Assembly: GCF_013184545.1 (NCBI RefSeq)
Contig: NZ_JAAOJA010000003.1
Span: 495,040-559,039 of the forward strand
Reading direction: 5' to 3'
DNA from: Pseudomonas tumuqii
GTDB taxonomy: Bacteria; Pseudomonadota; Gammaproteobacteria; Pseudomonadales; Pseudomonadaceae
Length of the DNA stretch: 64,000 nucleotides
The translations under genes and the position numbers were made by a program. The notes below the pieces were generated by a model. It was not told the DNA's origin. It made no database searches and worked only from the letters and a program-made list of their open reading frames with translations. Below are positions 1 to 9,633 of this stretch, piece by piece. How positions within the stretch are numbered: position 1 is the stretch's first letter; every line of letters starts with the position of its first letter.

Positions 1-894
1 GCTACGGCGCAGCTGGTGTTGCTGGTGAGCGAGATCGTCATCTATGACGCCAATGGCAATGTGCAGAATAACGCCAACCATGTGGCTCAGGACGGTGATG
101 GGGTGATCCTCTACAACATGAGTAACGGCTGGACCTTCCAGATTGTCAGTGTTGACGCGTTCGGTGAGCCGCAGGCATTCAATGCCGTGGAAATCGAGGC
201 GATCGAGTCGACTAATGGCGCCGTTGGTATCGACGGCACCTCCACCAGCTTCAAACTCGGTGAGTTCTCCTTTGGCCAGGACACCGATATCGGTCCAGTC
301 ACCTTCAGCCTGCCGGTGACTGGCACGGATGGTGACGGCGATTCGGTCAGCAGCGCCATCGACGTGACGGTCTACCCGGACAGCAAGAGCATTGAGGGCA
401 CCGATCTGGCCAACCTGCTCGTCGGCGACGGGGGCGAGAACTACCTGTTCGGCTATGGCGGCAACGATACCCTGCTCGGCAATGATGGCGATGATATCCT
501 GCTCGGTGGCCTGGGCAACGACACCATGTCCGGCGGCGCCGGTGCGGATATTTTCAGGTGGCAGGCCGGGGAGAGCGGCACCGATACCATCACCGACTTC
601 GTGGCGGGCTTCAACTCCGGGGGGGACCAACTGGATCTTTCCGAGTTACTGGTTGGCGAGCACGGGACGCCCGAGGATCTCGGCAACTTGCTGAGCTATA
701 TCGATATCGCCATCTCGGGTCTCGACACCGTGCTCAATGTGAGCAGCACAGCAGTCGCCGATCCGGCCGCTGCCCCCGAACAGACCATTGTGTTGCAGAA
801 CGTCAACTTGTACGCCAGCTATGGGGTGGGCAACGAGGCTGACCTGATGATGAGTATGCTCGGTGATGGCACGCTGAAGGTCGATACGGTCTAA
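1..894 (+). CDS. C-terminal end of giant RTX adhesin (LapA/type I secreted), 5' end outside window
   Basis: The reading frame is open from the first base to a TAA at 892-894, so this is the 3' part (about 297 codons) of a larger gene that starts upstream. Nonapeptide calcium-binding RTX repeats lie around codons 140-180 (GGNDTLLGNDGDDILLGG, then GGLGNDTMSGGAGAD). They are followed by the C-terminal type I secretion target region with the DTITDF block. This is the normal end of LapA/BapA-like repeat adhesins, which are exported by an ABC transporter and held at the cell surface. The converging lapD and lapG genes support a Lap-type adhesin. The N-terminal retention module and the cleavage site are not in the window, so LapA itself cannot be told from another RTX adhesin. 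Confidence 0.85.
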   Translation, partial: ATAQLVLLVSEIVIYDANGNVQNNANHVAQDGDGVILYNMSNGWTFQIVSVDAFGEPQAFNAVEIEAIESTNGAVGIDGTSTSFKLGEFSFGQDTDIGPVTFSLPVTGTDGDGDSVSSAIDVTVYPDSKSIEGTDLANLLVGDGGENYLFGYGGNDTLLGNDGDDILLGGLGNDTMSGGAGADIFRWQAGESGTDTITDFVAGFNSGGDQLDLSELLVGEHGTPEDLGNLLSYIDIAISGLDTVLNVSSTAVADPAAAPEQTIVLQNVNLYASYGVGNEADLMMSMLGDGTLKVDTV

Positions 895-911
895 AACCTC
901 AACCATAAGTC

Positions 912-947
912 AGCCCGCTACTTCTAACGGATGGCGGGCTTTCTTTT
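912..947 (+). terminator. Rho-independent terminator of the adhesin gene
   Basis: The arms AGCCCGC (912-918) and GCGGGCT (934-940) form a stem, followed by a T-rich tail TTCTTTT, 18 bases after the adhesin stop codon. Confidence 0.85.
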
Positions 948-969
948 GTCGCAACAGCGGGCACGCGCA

Positions 970-1180
970 GCGCAATCTGGGGTCGTCACCATTGCGGATT
1001 GCGCCAGGGCTTATCCGGCGATGTCATGCGGACCTTGCAATTGAATACAGCAGGCCGGATGCAATCGGGGGGCAGTTTGTAAATGCTGGGACCCCCCGGA
1101 TTTCATCCGGGCTATCAGAGCGGGAGAGTGACGCCTTTTCCATCCACCATCGCTATTGGCGGATGGATAAAACGTTATCC
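970..1180. repeat. Cluster of four inverted repeats in the adhesin-lapD gap
   Basis: The 330-base stretch between the adhesin stop and the lapD stop holds no gene. It carries GCGCAATC/GATTGCGC (970-977, 997-1004), CCCGGAT/ATCCGGG (1095-1101, 1105-1111), CCATCCACCA/TGGCGGATGG (1140-1149, 1157-1166, one mismatch) and GGATAA/TTATCC (1165-1170, 1175-1180). These look like REP-type intergenic repeats between convergent genes. None has a T-tract, so they are not obvious terminators. Confidence 0.6.
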
Positions 1181-1224
1181 ACCCGATCTTGCGGATATTG
1201 CACATGAACATAGGGTCCATGGCC

Positions 1225-3165
1225 TTATCGTGGCGCCGGCGTGCCGATCAGGCGGCCCATGGCGCCGTGGATGCCCAGTTCGCACAGCACTGTGAGTTCT
1301 CCCTCGGTTTCCACCATCTCGGCGATCAGCGGCAGGTCGATGCTGTTGGTGGTGCGGAAGATGGCCTCGATGAACAGGCGTTTGTCGCTCTCCCGGTCGA
1401 TGGCGCGGATGTAGCTGCCGTCGATTTTCAGGTAGGCCAAGCCCAGGTGGGTCAGGTTGCCGATCAGGCTGAAGCGTCCGCCGAAATGCTGCAGGCCGAG
1501 CTGGAAGCCGGTGTCGCGGATGCGCTGGCTCAGGCTTTCGAACTCGGCAGGTCTGGGTAGATGATGTTCGTCCACTTCGAGGGTCAGCAGTGCTGCCTGT
1601 TGGGGGTGCTGTTTGAGTATGGAGAGCAGGCGCGCCAGGCTTTCCGGTTCGTGCAGGGTCTTGCTGGACAGGCTCAGAGCCAGGGACTGCGGGTGTCGGG
1701 CGAGGTGCGCCAGGCTGTGTTCGAGCATGGCCAGGTCAAAGCGTGCGGACCAGCCCAAGCGTTCGATCCAGGGCAGGAAACGGCCGGCGACTATGGTTTC
1801 TCCCCGCGGGTCGAGTAAGCGTGCCAGGACCTTCTGATGCAGCACATGGCTGCGATCGGTGCATTTCACCACCGGCTGGAAATACAGCTGCACTTTGCCA
1901 TTGAGCAAGGCGTCATCGATCAACTGGCGCCATTCATGCAGCCCTTGGCCGGGCTGGCTGGCGAAATCGTTCAGGCGTCCCCACGGCAGGCTCGGGTCGC
2001 TCTGCGCCTGGGCCAGGGCCTGGTCGGCGCGGGCCAGTACCTGGCCGATGGCTTCGCCTGGTCTGAACAGGGTCATGCCGATATGCGCCACCGGTGCGCA
2101 GTCGCTGGCATCGGTTTGCCGCAGGTTTTCCAGGTCTTCGTGGAGTTCGCGCGCCAGTTGCTCGGCCTCCAAACGGCCGTCGCCGGGTGCGAGCACGGTG
2201 AACTCACCACCGCGACTGCGTGCGGCCAGCCAGTGGGCGCGGTTGGGCTGGTTGAGCAGGCTCTTGAGCAGTTCGGCGATGGCGACTATCAGCGCATCGG
2301 TGCGCTGGCCGCCCCAGCGCTGGTTGAGGCCGGCAAGGTCATTGACCCGCAGTACGATCAGGTAGCCTTCGGCACTCTGCTCCGTGACTGTCAGCAGGTT
2401 GGCCAGGCGGATGTCGAACAGGCGTCGATTAGCCAGGCCGCTAAGGCTGTCCTGATAGGCTTCTTCGCGCAGCTTCTCGCTGCGCGCGGCTTCTTCGGCG
2501 AACAGCGCCTTGAGCTTGTCCACCATCTGATTCATGGCCAGTACCACGCGCTTCAGTTCGGGGGTGCGCGGCACCTTGGGCAGGGTCAGGAATTCGCGGC
2601 GGCTGATGGCCTGGGCCTGCTGCACCATGCTGTCCAGCGGGCGCAACTGGCTGCGCAGCAGCCAGCCGCCGAGAATCGCGCTGACCAGGCCGCAGAGCAG
2701 CAGCCAGAGCAGGCTGCCAATGGCGCTGTCCCATAGCTTGGCGATGGCGAACTGCGGGTGGCTAAGTACTTCGACCCGGGCCGCCTGCTCCCAGCCGCGC
2801 ATGATCAAGGCCTCGCCGCCCTGGGGCCGCAGGTCGACCAGGCGGGCGAACCAGCGGGGCACCTGCTCACTTTCGATATCGCTCTGCCGCTCCACCATGA
2901 CCCGCTCGTCAGGGATGCTGAGCACGCGGATGCTGGTGAAGTAGCCACTGTCGAAGATCGAGCTGACCATCAACTCGACCATCGCCGGATCGTCCACATG
3001 CGGCGTCAACGATAGGCCAAGGGCTGTGGCCGCGTCCTGGGCGTGAGAGCTCAGTTGGCTGATCAATTGCTCGCGGGAGCTTTCTACCCCGGCAATGAAA
3101 CTGCCGGTGAAGGCCACCACCAGGAACAGGCAGATGGCGAGAAACAGTTGCTTGAGCAGGGACAT
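1225..3165 (-). CDS. lapD: LapD, inner-membrane c-di-GMP receptor
   Basis: The protein has 646 residues. An N-terminal TM helix (about 5-27), a periplasmic sensor domain with Trp125 in MRGWEQ, and a second TM helix (about 150-170) are followed by a HAMP/signalling helix, a GGDEF domain and an EAL domain. Both enzyme motifs are degenerate: RGGEF at 318-322 replaces GGDEF, and KVLAR at 445-449 replaces EALxR. This is the LapD pattern: the protein binds c-di-GMP through the dead EAL domain and sequesters LapG in the periplasm, which keeps the adhesin on the surface. Its ATG lies 9 bases after the lapG stop, so the two form one operon, and it converges on the adhesin gene. Catalytic activity is not expected. 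Confidence 0.93.
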   Translation of the reverse strand: MSLLKQLFLAICLFLVVAFTGSFIAGVESSREQLISQLSSHAQDAATALGLSLTPHVDDPAMVELMVSSIFDSGYFTSIRVLSIPDERVMVERQSDIESEQVPRWFARLVDLRPQGGEALIMRGWEQAARVEVLSHPQFAIAKLWDSAIGSLLWLLLCGLVSAILGGWLLRSQLRPLDSMVQQAQAISRREFLTLPKVPRTPELKRVVLAMNQMVDKLKALFAEEAARSEKLREEAYQDSLSGLANRRLFDIRLANLLTVTEQSAEGYLIVLRVNDLAGLNQRWGGQRTDALIVAIAELLKSLLNQPNRAHWLAARSRGGEFTVLAPGDGRLEAEQLARELHEDLENLRQTDASDCAPVAHIGMTLFRPGEAIGQVLARADQALAQAQSDPSLPWGRLNDFASQPGQGLHEWRQLIDDALLNGKVQLYFQPVVKCTDRSHVLHQKVLARLLDPRGETIVAGRFLPWIERLGWSARFDLAMLEHSLAHLARHPQSLALSLSSKTLHEPESLARLLSILKQHPQQAALLTLEVDEHHLPRPAEFESLSQRIRDTGFQLGLQHFGGRFSLIGNLTHLGLAYLKIDGSYIRAIDRESDKRLFIEAIFRTTNSIDLPLIAEMVETEGELTVLCELGIHGAMGRLIGTPAPR

Positions 3166-3174
3166 GGCGTTCTC

Positions 3175-3903
3175 CTAACCTTCGCCGATGGCGAAGCCCT
3201 CTGTGTGCATTTTTTTCAATAAATCCTGCCAGCGCGAGAGTTTCTTGCTGTCGCTCTTCTTGTTGCGCGCGCCCGGCAAATACAGGCCTTCGGCATTGAA
3301 GGCATACACCGGTAGCAGATCCTGGCGCTGTGAGGCAGGACGGATTTGATTGATCAGGTTGTCCAGCACCAGGGGCTCGGCGGCCGGGCTGGGGTAATAG
3401 GTCAGCACCATGTGCGCCTGGTTCAGCCTGAGGGCCTTGACGTAGGTGATGCGCAGCTTCTCGCTGGTGATGCCGAGGCGGCGCAGGCTGAAGTACTTGG
3501 CGATGGCGTAGTCCTCGCAATCGCCGGCGCCCTTGATCAGGGATTCGATGGGGGTGGCCCAGTAGTCGACCTGCTGCCAGACGCGGCTATCGTCGGCGAA
3601 GCGAATCTGCCGGTTGAAGAAGCGATTGACGTTGTCCAGCTTGTCCTGTTCTGCGAGGTGGGTGCTGTCCTTGAACAAGGCTTCCCACGCCAGGATCCGC
3701 ACTCTGGCGTCGCCCAGGCTGCCGTAGCGCTTTTCGGCGGTGTCGATGAGCAGGCTGAAGTTCCAGTCACCCCAGGCAGCCCAGGCCCGGTTTAGCCCGA
3801 TCAGGGCGGCAAGCAGCAGAAGCAACGCAAGTGCCGGCCAATGCCGGCGCTGTTGCCATCCTGGAAGGCGCTGCCATGGCCGCATCTGCCGTTTCTCCGC
3901 CAA
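3175..3903 (-). CDS. lapG: LapG, periplasmic cysteine protease that cleaves the surface adhesin
   Basis: The protein has 242 residues with an N-terminal hydrophobic segment (about 23-43) that exports or anchors it. It is a transglutaminase-like cysteine protease of the BTLCP family. The triad can be read as Cys129 (GAGDCEDY), His164 (QAHMVL) and Asp181 (VLDNL), and the DCED segment also provides the calcium-binding acidic residues known in LapG. When c-di-GMP falls, LapD releases LapG, which cuts the adhesin N-terminus and frees the cell from a surface. It is the first gene of a lapG-lapD operon on the minus strand and sits beside the adhesin it would process. Confidence 0.93.
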   Translation of the reverse strand: MAEKRQMRPWQRLPGWQQRRHWPALALLLLLAALIGLNRAWAAWGDWNFSLLIDTAEKRYGSLGDARVRILAWEALFKDSTHLAEQDKLDNVNRFFNRQIRFADDSRVWQQVDYWATPIESLIKGAGDCEDYAIAKYFSLRRLGITSEKLRITYVKALRLNQAHMVLTYYPSPAAEPLVLDNLINQIRPASQRQDLLPVYAFNAEGLYLPGARNKKSDSKKLSRWQDLLKKMHTEGFAIGEG

Positions 3904-3959
3904 TCATGGCTGGAGTTTAGGCGGCATCCCGCGGCTTTGCCGTGAGCTGTCTAGTCAGC

Positions 3960-4040
3960 GGTTGTGAAAAATCGAGCGCCGCAGCGAGAGCATCCACGTA
4001 TTCGCAGCAAGGCGCCGCGCCTGCTCAGTAGCTGAATAGC
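3960..4040 (-). repeat. Dispersed GTTGTGAAAA element, copy 1 (inverted orientation, one end decayed)
   Basis: GGTTGTGAAAA at 3960-3970 is followed by ATCGAGCGCCGCAGCGAGAG, which closely matches the reverse complement of the right half of the copy at 48540-48713. The other end (CTCAGTAGCTG) is degenerate. The copy lies in the 143-base gap just past the DUF454 stop codon, read on the minus strand. Confidence 0.6.
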
Positions 4041-4046
4041 GCGCGA

Positions 4047-4448
4047 TCAACGTGGGTTGGGCAGGGTTTTCTGCTTGAGGATGTAGAGGCTCACCAACAG
4101 CGCGCTGGTGAGCATGAAGGCGCGTGCCCAGAACAGGGGGACCAGGTAGCAGGAGAGGGCGATGCTGAACCACATCAGGGCGATGCTGTAGACCTTGGCC
4201 TTGAGCGGGATGCCCTTGCCTTCGAGGTAGTCGCGAACCCATGGGCCAAGCCTGGGATGCAGGACCAGCCACAGATAGAAGCGCTTGGAACTGCGGACAA
4301 AGCAGGCCGCGGCCAGTAGCAGGAACGGCGTGGTCGGTAAGACCGGCAGGAAGATCCCGATCACCCCGAGTGCTACGCACAGCCAACCCAGGGTCAGCAG
4401 TGCGCAGCGAATCAGCGGATTACGGTTTTCCCTTATGTCACGCGCCAT
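4047..4448 (-). CDS. YbaN-like inner-membrane protein (DUF454)
   Basis: The protein has 133 residues and is very hydrophobic, with three to four predicted TM segments. The family signature appears as GWLCVALGVIGIFLPVLPTT near residues 20-40, followed by PFLLLAAACF and RSSKRFYLWL. DUF454/YbaN proteins are small inner-membrane proteins of unknown function, so none is assigned. It starts 15 bases after the stop of the upstream UPF0149 gene on the same strand, so the two are probably cotranscribed. Confidence 0.85.
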   Translation of the reverse strand: MARDIRENRNPLIRCALLTLGWLCVALGVIGIFLPVLPTTPFLLLAAACFVRSSKRFYLWLVLHPRLGPWVRDYLEGKGIPLKAKVYSIALMWFSIALSCYLVPLFWARAFMLTSALLVSLYILKQKTLPNPR

Positions 4449-4463
4449 GACAGTGGCGCAGAC

Positions 4464-5051
4464 TCAATGGTGACGAGGCTTGAGCAGGGCTGGTTTTTCT
4501 TCCGGGGCATGGCACAGCAGAAACAGTGCGGTCAGCAGTTCGGGGATTTGCTCGACCATGCTGTCCACCAGGTCGCGGTCGCTGGCGATTTCGGCGAACT
4601 CTGGCTGCTCTTCGAACAAACCGGAGGCGACCATGATCGGCAGTAGCAGTTCGCTGACCTCGTCCTCGGCATCGTCGAACCAGGCGGCTTCACGCAGGAA
4701 CACCCCTTCCATGAAGCCGATGCACCAGCCGCGCAGGTCGGAGTCGTCCGGATCGTCGCCGAGATCGAGTTCGCACGGCACTTCCGGGTCGTCGTCGCTG
4801 GCCAGTTGGCGGGCGATATGGGTCTGCAGTTGCACCAGGGTGGCTTCGATATCGTCGCGTTCCTCGTCGCTGCGGTAATGCGGCGGCTCGGAGAACAGGG
4901 CATCGATCCACTCGCGCTCCGGTACCGGGTCGGGACAGATCGACAAGGCGGTCAGGTAGCCGTGGGCGGCCACGTAGTCCAGAGCCTCTTCGTGCAGCTC
5001 ATCGGCGTCGAGGAAGGCTTGCAGGCGGGACAGTTGCTCGGCGAAGGACAT
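4464..5051 (-). CDS. UPF0149/YecA-YgfB family protein
   Basis: The protein has 195 residues, is acidic and all-helical in character. It shows the YecA/UPF0149 pattern: an N-terminal LDADELHEEALDYVAAHGYL segment, a central GWCIGFMEGV motif and a leucine-rich C-terminal helix. It lacks the C-terminal SEC-C zinc motif found in long YecA proteins, and the role of the family is poorly defined. It is the first gene of a short minus-strand operon with the DUF454 gene and diverges from recQ across a 154-base gap. Confidence 0.85.
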   Translation of the reverse strand: MSFAEQLSRLQAFLDADELHEEALDYVAAHGYLTALSICPDPVPEREWIDALFSEPPHYRSDEERDDIEATLVQLQTHIARQLASDDDPEVPCELDLGDDPDDSDLRGWCIGFMEGVFLREAAWFDDAEDEVSELLLPIMVASGLFEEQPEFAEIASDRDLVDSMVEQIPELLTALFLLCHAPEEKPALLKPRHH

Positions 5052-5174
5052 CGTGGGGCTACCTTGAAGAAGTAAACGAGGATGGATTCTAGTCCAGACC
5101 TGCTACAGCGGCCATAGTTCTAGGAAAATGCGCAGCGAAAAACACATCAAAACTCAGTCCGGCAAGCAGGTGGG

Positions 5175-5180
5175 TATAAT
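5175..5180 (+). promoter_or_regulatory. Probable -10 element of recQ
   Basis: A perfect TATAAT lies 25 bases before the recQ ATG, with a CGGAGAC ribosome site between them. No good -35 hexamer is seen 16-18 bases upstream, so only the -10 box is claimed. Confidence 0.5.
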
Positions 5181-5205
5181 GCGCGGCTCGTTTCGGAGAC
5201 CTTTC

Positions 5206-7332
<2,127 letters not shown>

Positions 7333-7334
7333 GA

Positions 7335-7409
7335 GGTTGTGAAAAACGCTCGTCTACTGCGCGAACGCCTGGAGGCGGCCTCGCGACGGAGCTCGATATT
7401 TTCACAACC
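7335..7409 (+). repeat. Dispersed GTTGTGAAAA element, copy 2
   Basis: The element begins 3 bases after the recQ stop. Perfect 11-base terminal inverted repeats are GGTTGTGAAAA (7335-7345) and TTTTCACAACC (7399-7409). Its body contains CTACTGCG, CTGGAGGCGGCCTCGCGACG and GAGCTCGATA, shared with the copies at 27876 and 48540. Confidence 0.75.
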
Positions 7410-7453
7410 CCAGAGAGATTCCAGGGGACTTGCTCTCGGGGTTGCGGTTATGG

Positions 7454-7465
7454 TTAGCTCGCTAA
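7454..7465 (+). promoter_or_regulatory. SlyA/MarR-like operator before the regulator-exporter operon
   Basis: TTAGCTCGCTAA is a perfect palindrome in its two 5-base arms. It differs only in the two central bases from TTAGCAAGCTAA, the best-known SlyA-type site. It lies 35 bases before the MarR-family ATG in an AT-rich stretch, the place expected for autorepression. Confidence 0.6.
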
Positions 7466-7500
7466 TAATTAGATTTTGATATTTAAAGAGCCGTTCAGCC

Positions 7501-7941
7501 ATGTCGCAGTCGCAGTTGGATCCACACCGTTTCGCCATGCAATTAGCCCAGTTATCCCGTTCCTGGCGCGCCGAACTCGATCGTCGTCTGGTCGGGCTTG
7601 GACTGTCACAGGCGCGCTGGCTGGTGCTTTTGCATCTGTCGCGCTTTGAAGAGCAGCCGACCCAGCGTGAGCTGGCGCAAAGCGTGGGAGTCGAAGGACC
7701 AACCCTGGCCAGGCTGCTCGATAGCCTGGAAGCCCAGGGCCTGGTCATCCGGCAGGCGGTGCCGGAAGATCGCCGTGCCAAGAAAATCTCCCTGAGCCCG
7801 CCGGCGCAACCGTTGATCGAAAAGATCGAGGCCATTTCCACCCAGCTGCGCAAAGAGCTCTTCGCCGGTATTGACGAAGAAGAGCTGCGCCGTTGCCAGC
7901 AGGTGCATGCACGGATTCTGAGTAACCTGGAAAAGCGCTGA
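7501..7941 (+). CDS. MarR/SlyA-family transcriptional regulator
   Basis: The protein has 146 residues. It has the MarR winged-helix layout: a recognition region TQRELAQSVGVEGPTLARLL at about 60-79, then the wing with RQAVPEDRRAKKISLSPPA (the conserved DxRA pattern). Flanking helices form the dimer interface. Such proteins repress drug-efflux or stress genes and let go when they bind phenolic or other small ligands. Its TGA overlaps the ATG of the exporter by one base, so the two are translationally coupled. The palindrome at 7454-7465 is the likely operator. The inducer cannot be read from sequence. Confidence 0.9.
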   Translation: MSQSQLDPHRFAMQLAQLSRSWRAELDRRLVGLGLSQARWLVLLHLSRFEEQPTQRELAQSVGVEGPTLARLLDSLEAQGLVIRQAVPEDRRAKKISLSPPAQPLIEKIEAISTQLRKELFAGIDEEELRRCQQVHARILSNLEKR

Positions 7942-9344
7942 TGGGGCAGGGTCTACCTGACTTGCAGGCGCGTTTCGGCGCGCACTATCCGCGCTGGTTG
8001 CTGGGCATCCTGATGATCGGCAGCATGGCCATGGTGCTGGCCTCGACCAGCATCAATGTGGCCCTGCCAGCGATCATGCTGGATTTTTCGATTGGCCGGC
8101 CGCAGGCGCAGTGGTTGTCCACCGGTTTTCTCGCGGCCATGACCGCCGGCCTGTTATTGGCCGCCTGGGCGCATTCGCGTTTTGGCGCCAGGCGCACTGC
8201 GCAGTTCGGTCTGTGGCTGTTCGTGTTCAGTTCATTGCTGGCCCTGGTCGCCCAAGAGGCCTGGCAGCTGATTGCCCTGCGCATCGTCCAGGGCCTGTGT
8301 GCCGGAATCATCCAGCCATTGGCCATGGTGCTGATCTTTCGCGTATTCGTTGGCGGCGGCCGGGGCATGGCCTTGGGCTTCTACGGCCTGGGGGTGATGG
8401 TTGCGCCAACCTTGGGGCCGACCATCGGCGGCTATCTGGTCGACCACTTTGGTTGGGGCGCCGTATTCTGGTTGCCCTTGCCCATGTGCGGCCTGGCGCT
8501 GCTGGGCGGGCAGTGGTTGTTGCCCAGCCAGCGGGAAAAAACCACGCCTTTGCTGGATGTATGGGCGTTCGTTTTATTGTGCGTGGGCTTGTTCGCCTTG
8601 CTCGGCGCCCTGGCCGAGGCCCAGCGCTTTGCCTGGCTGACGCCACGGGTATGGTTGCCCGGTCTGCTGGGTACGTTGGCATTTATCGGCTTTTTCACCC
8701 GCAGCTGGCGTAGCGCCAAGCCGCTGCTGCCGTTGCATTTGTGGCGGCATGCCGGCTTTCGCAATGCCAGCTGGGTGGCGCTGACCCTGGGCATGGGCCT
8801 GTATGGCTCGACCTATCTGATACCGCTGTACCTGCAAACCGTCGAAGGCTACAGCGCCGGCCGCGCCGGCTTGCTGCTGTTGCCAACCGGAGTGCTGATG
8901 GGCGCCGCTTCCTTTGTCGGTGGCTGGCTGAGCGACAGGCAGTCGGCGGCCTTGCTGCTGGTCAGCGGGTTGCTGATTTTCGCCTTGTCTGCTGCAGGTT
9001 TCGGCTGGCTCGAGCAGGGCGCCTCGTTCGCCGTGCTGTGCTTCTGGGCCTGTGTCGGACGGGTCGGGCTCGGGCTGCTGTTGCCGGCGCTGAGCACTGG
9101 CTCGCTGGACATCCTCAGTGCACAGGAACTGGCGCTGGGCGCCGGTGCGATTACCTTCGTCCGGCAACTGGGCGGGGCATTTGGCGTCAACTTACTGACG
9201 TTCTTTCTCGAGTGGCGTCATGGCCGCGAGGGGGGCAACCTGGCGGCTGAGGCCATGGCGTTCCAGCAGAGTTTCTGGCTGATGGCGGCGGTTTTCGCCC
9301 TGACTGTGCTGGCGGCTTGGCGCGTGCGTTCGACAGGGCGCTGA
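7941..9344 (+). CDS. MFS drug exporter, DHA2 (EmrB/QacA-like) family
   Basis: The protein has 467 residues with about 14 predicted TM helices, the layout of the DHA2 proton-antiporter family. The first helix holds LASTSINVALPAIM, which corresponds to the family's motif D1. Motif A follows near HSRFGARRTAQF, and motif C is seen as GLGVMVAPTLGPTIGGYLVD. Transporters of this type expel hydrophobic drugs, dyes or bile-salt-like compounds, often with an EmrA-type adaptor. No adaptor gene lies here, so it may act alone or use one from elsewhere. It is expressed with the MarR-type gene in front. The substrate is unknown. Confidence 0.9.
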   Translation: MGQGLPDLQARFGAHYPRWLLGILMIGSMAMVLASTSINVALPAIMLDFSIGRPQAQWLSTGFLAAMTAGLLLAAWAHSRFGARRTAQFGLWLFVFSSLLALVAQEAWQLIALRIVQGLCAGIIQPLAMVLIFRVFVGGGRGMALGFYGLGVMVAPTLGPTIGGYLVDHFGWGAVFWLPLPMCGLALLGGQWLLPSQREKTTPLLDVWAFVLLCVGLFALLGALAEAQRFAWLTPRVWLPGLLGTLAFIGFFTRSWRSAKPLLPLHLWRHAGFRNASWVALTLGMGLYGSTYLIPLYLQTVEGYSAGRAGLLLLPTGVLMGAASFVGGWLSDRQSAALLLVSGLLIFALSAAGFGWLEQGASFAVLCFWACVGRVGLGLLLPALSTGSLDILSAQELALGAGAITFVRQLGGAFGVNLLTFFLEWRHGREGGNLAAEAMAFQQSFWLMAAVFALTVLAAWRVRSTGR

Positions 9345-9383
9345 CGCCCCGTATCCAGCCAGCAGGTGGAAAAGGTCATTTTA

Positions 9384-9414
9384 TTGACTGCTGCCCGTTG
9401 CTTTTGCGTATGAT
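9384..9414 (+). promoter_or_regulatory. Possible sigma-70 promoter of the FimV-family gene
   Basis: TTGACT (9384-9389) and TATGAT (9409-9414) are separated by 19 bases. The leader from here to the ATG is over 200 bases and contains a GACTC/GAGTC hairpin just before the ribosome site. Confidence 0.4.
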
Positions 9415-9633
9415 GGCTACCTGCCTTATTGCTGCGCCTGCACTAACAGATCGTCTGTTAAAGCATGCAGGCCGGTAAATCATGGCCATACTCATTGATC
9501 AGCCGGGTTCGACACGGAGTGTTGCCCCGACATAAGAATTTGCTGCACCCACTGTTTTCACCACTGATGGAGACGCACGCCAAAGCGTGGGGTGGTGTGA
9601 CGACTCGGGAGCGGAGTCAGCGGGAGAGTGCAT

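Noticed and set aside
1225..3165. LapD as an active cyclase or phosphodiesterase
   Set aside because: Both GGDEF (RGGEF) and EAL (KVLAR) motifs are degenerate, as in known LapD receptors.
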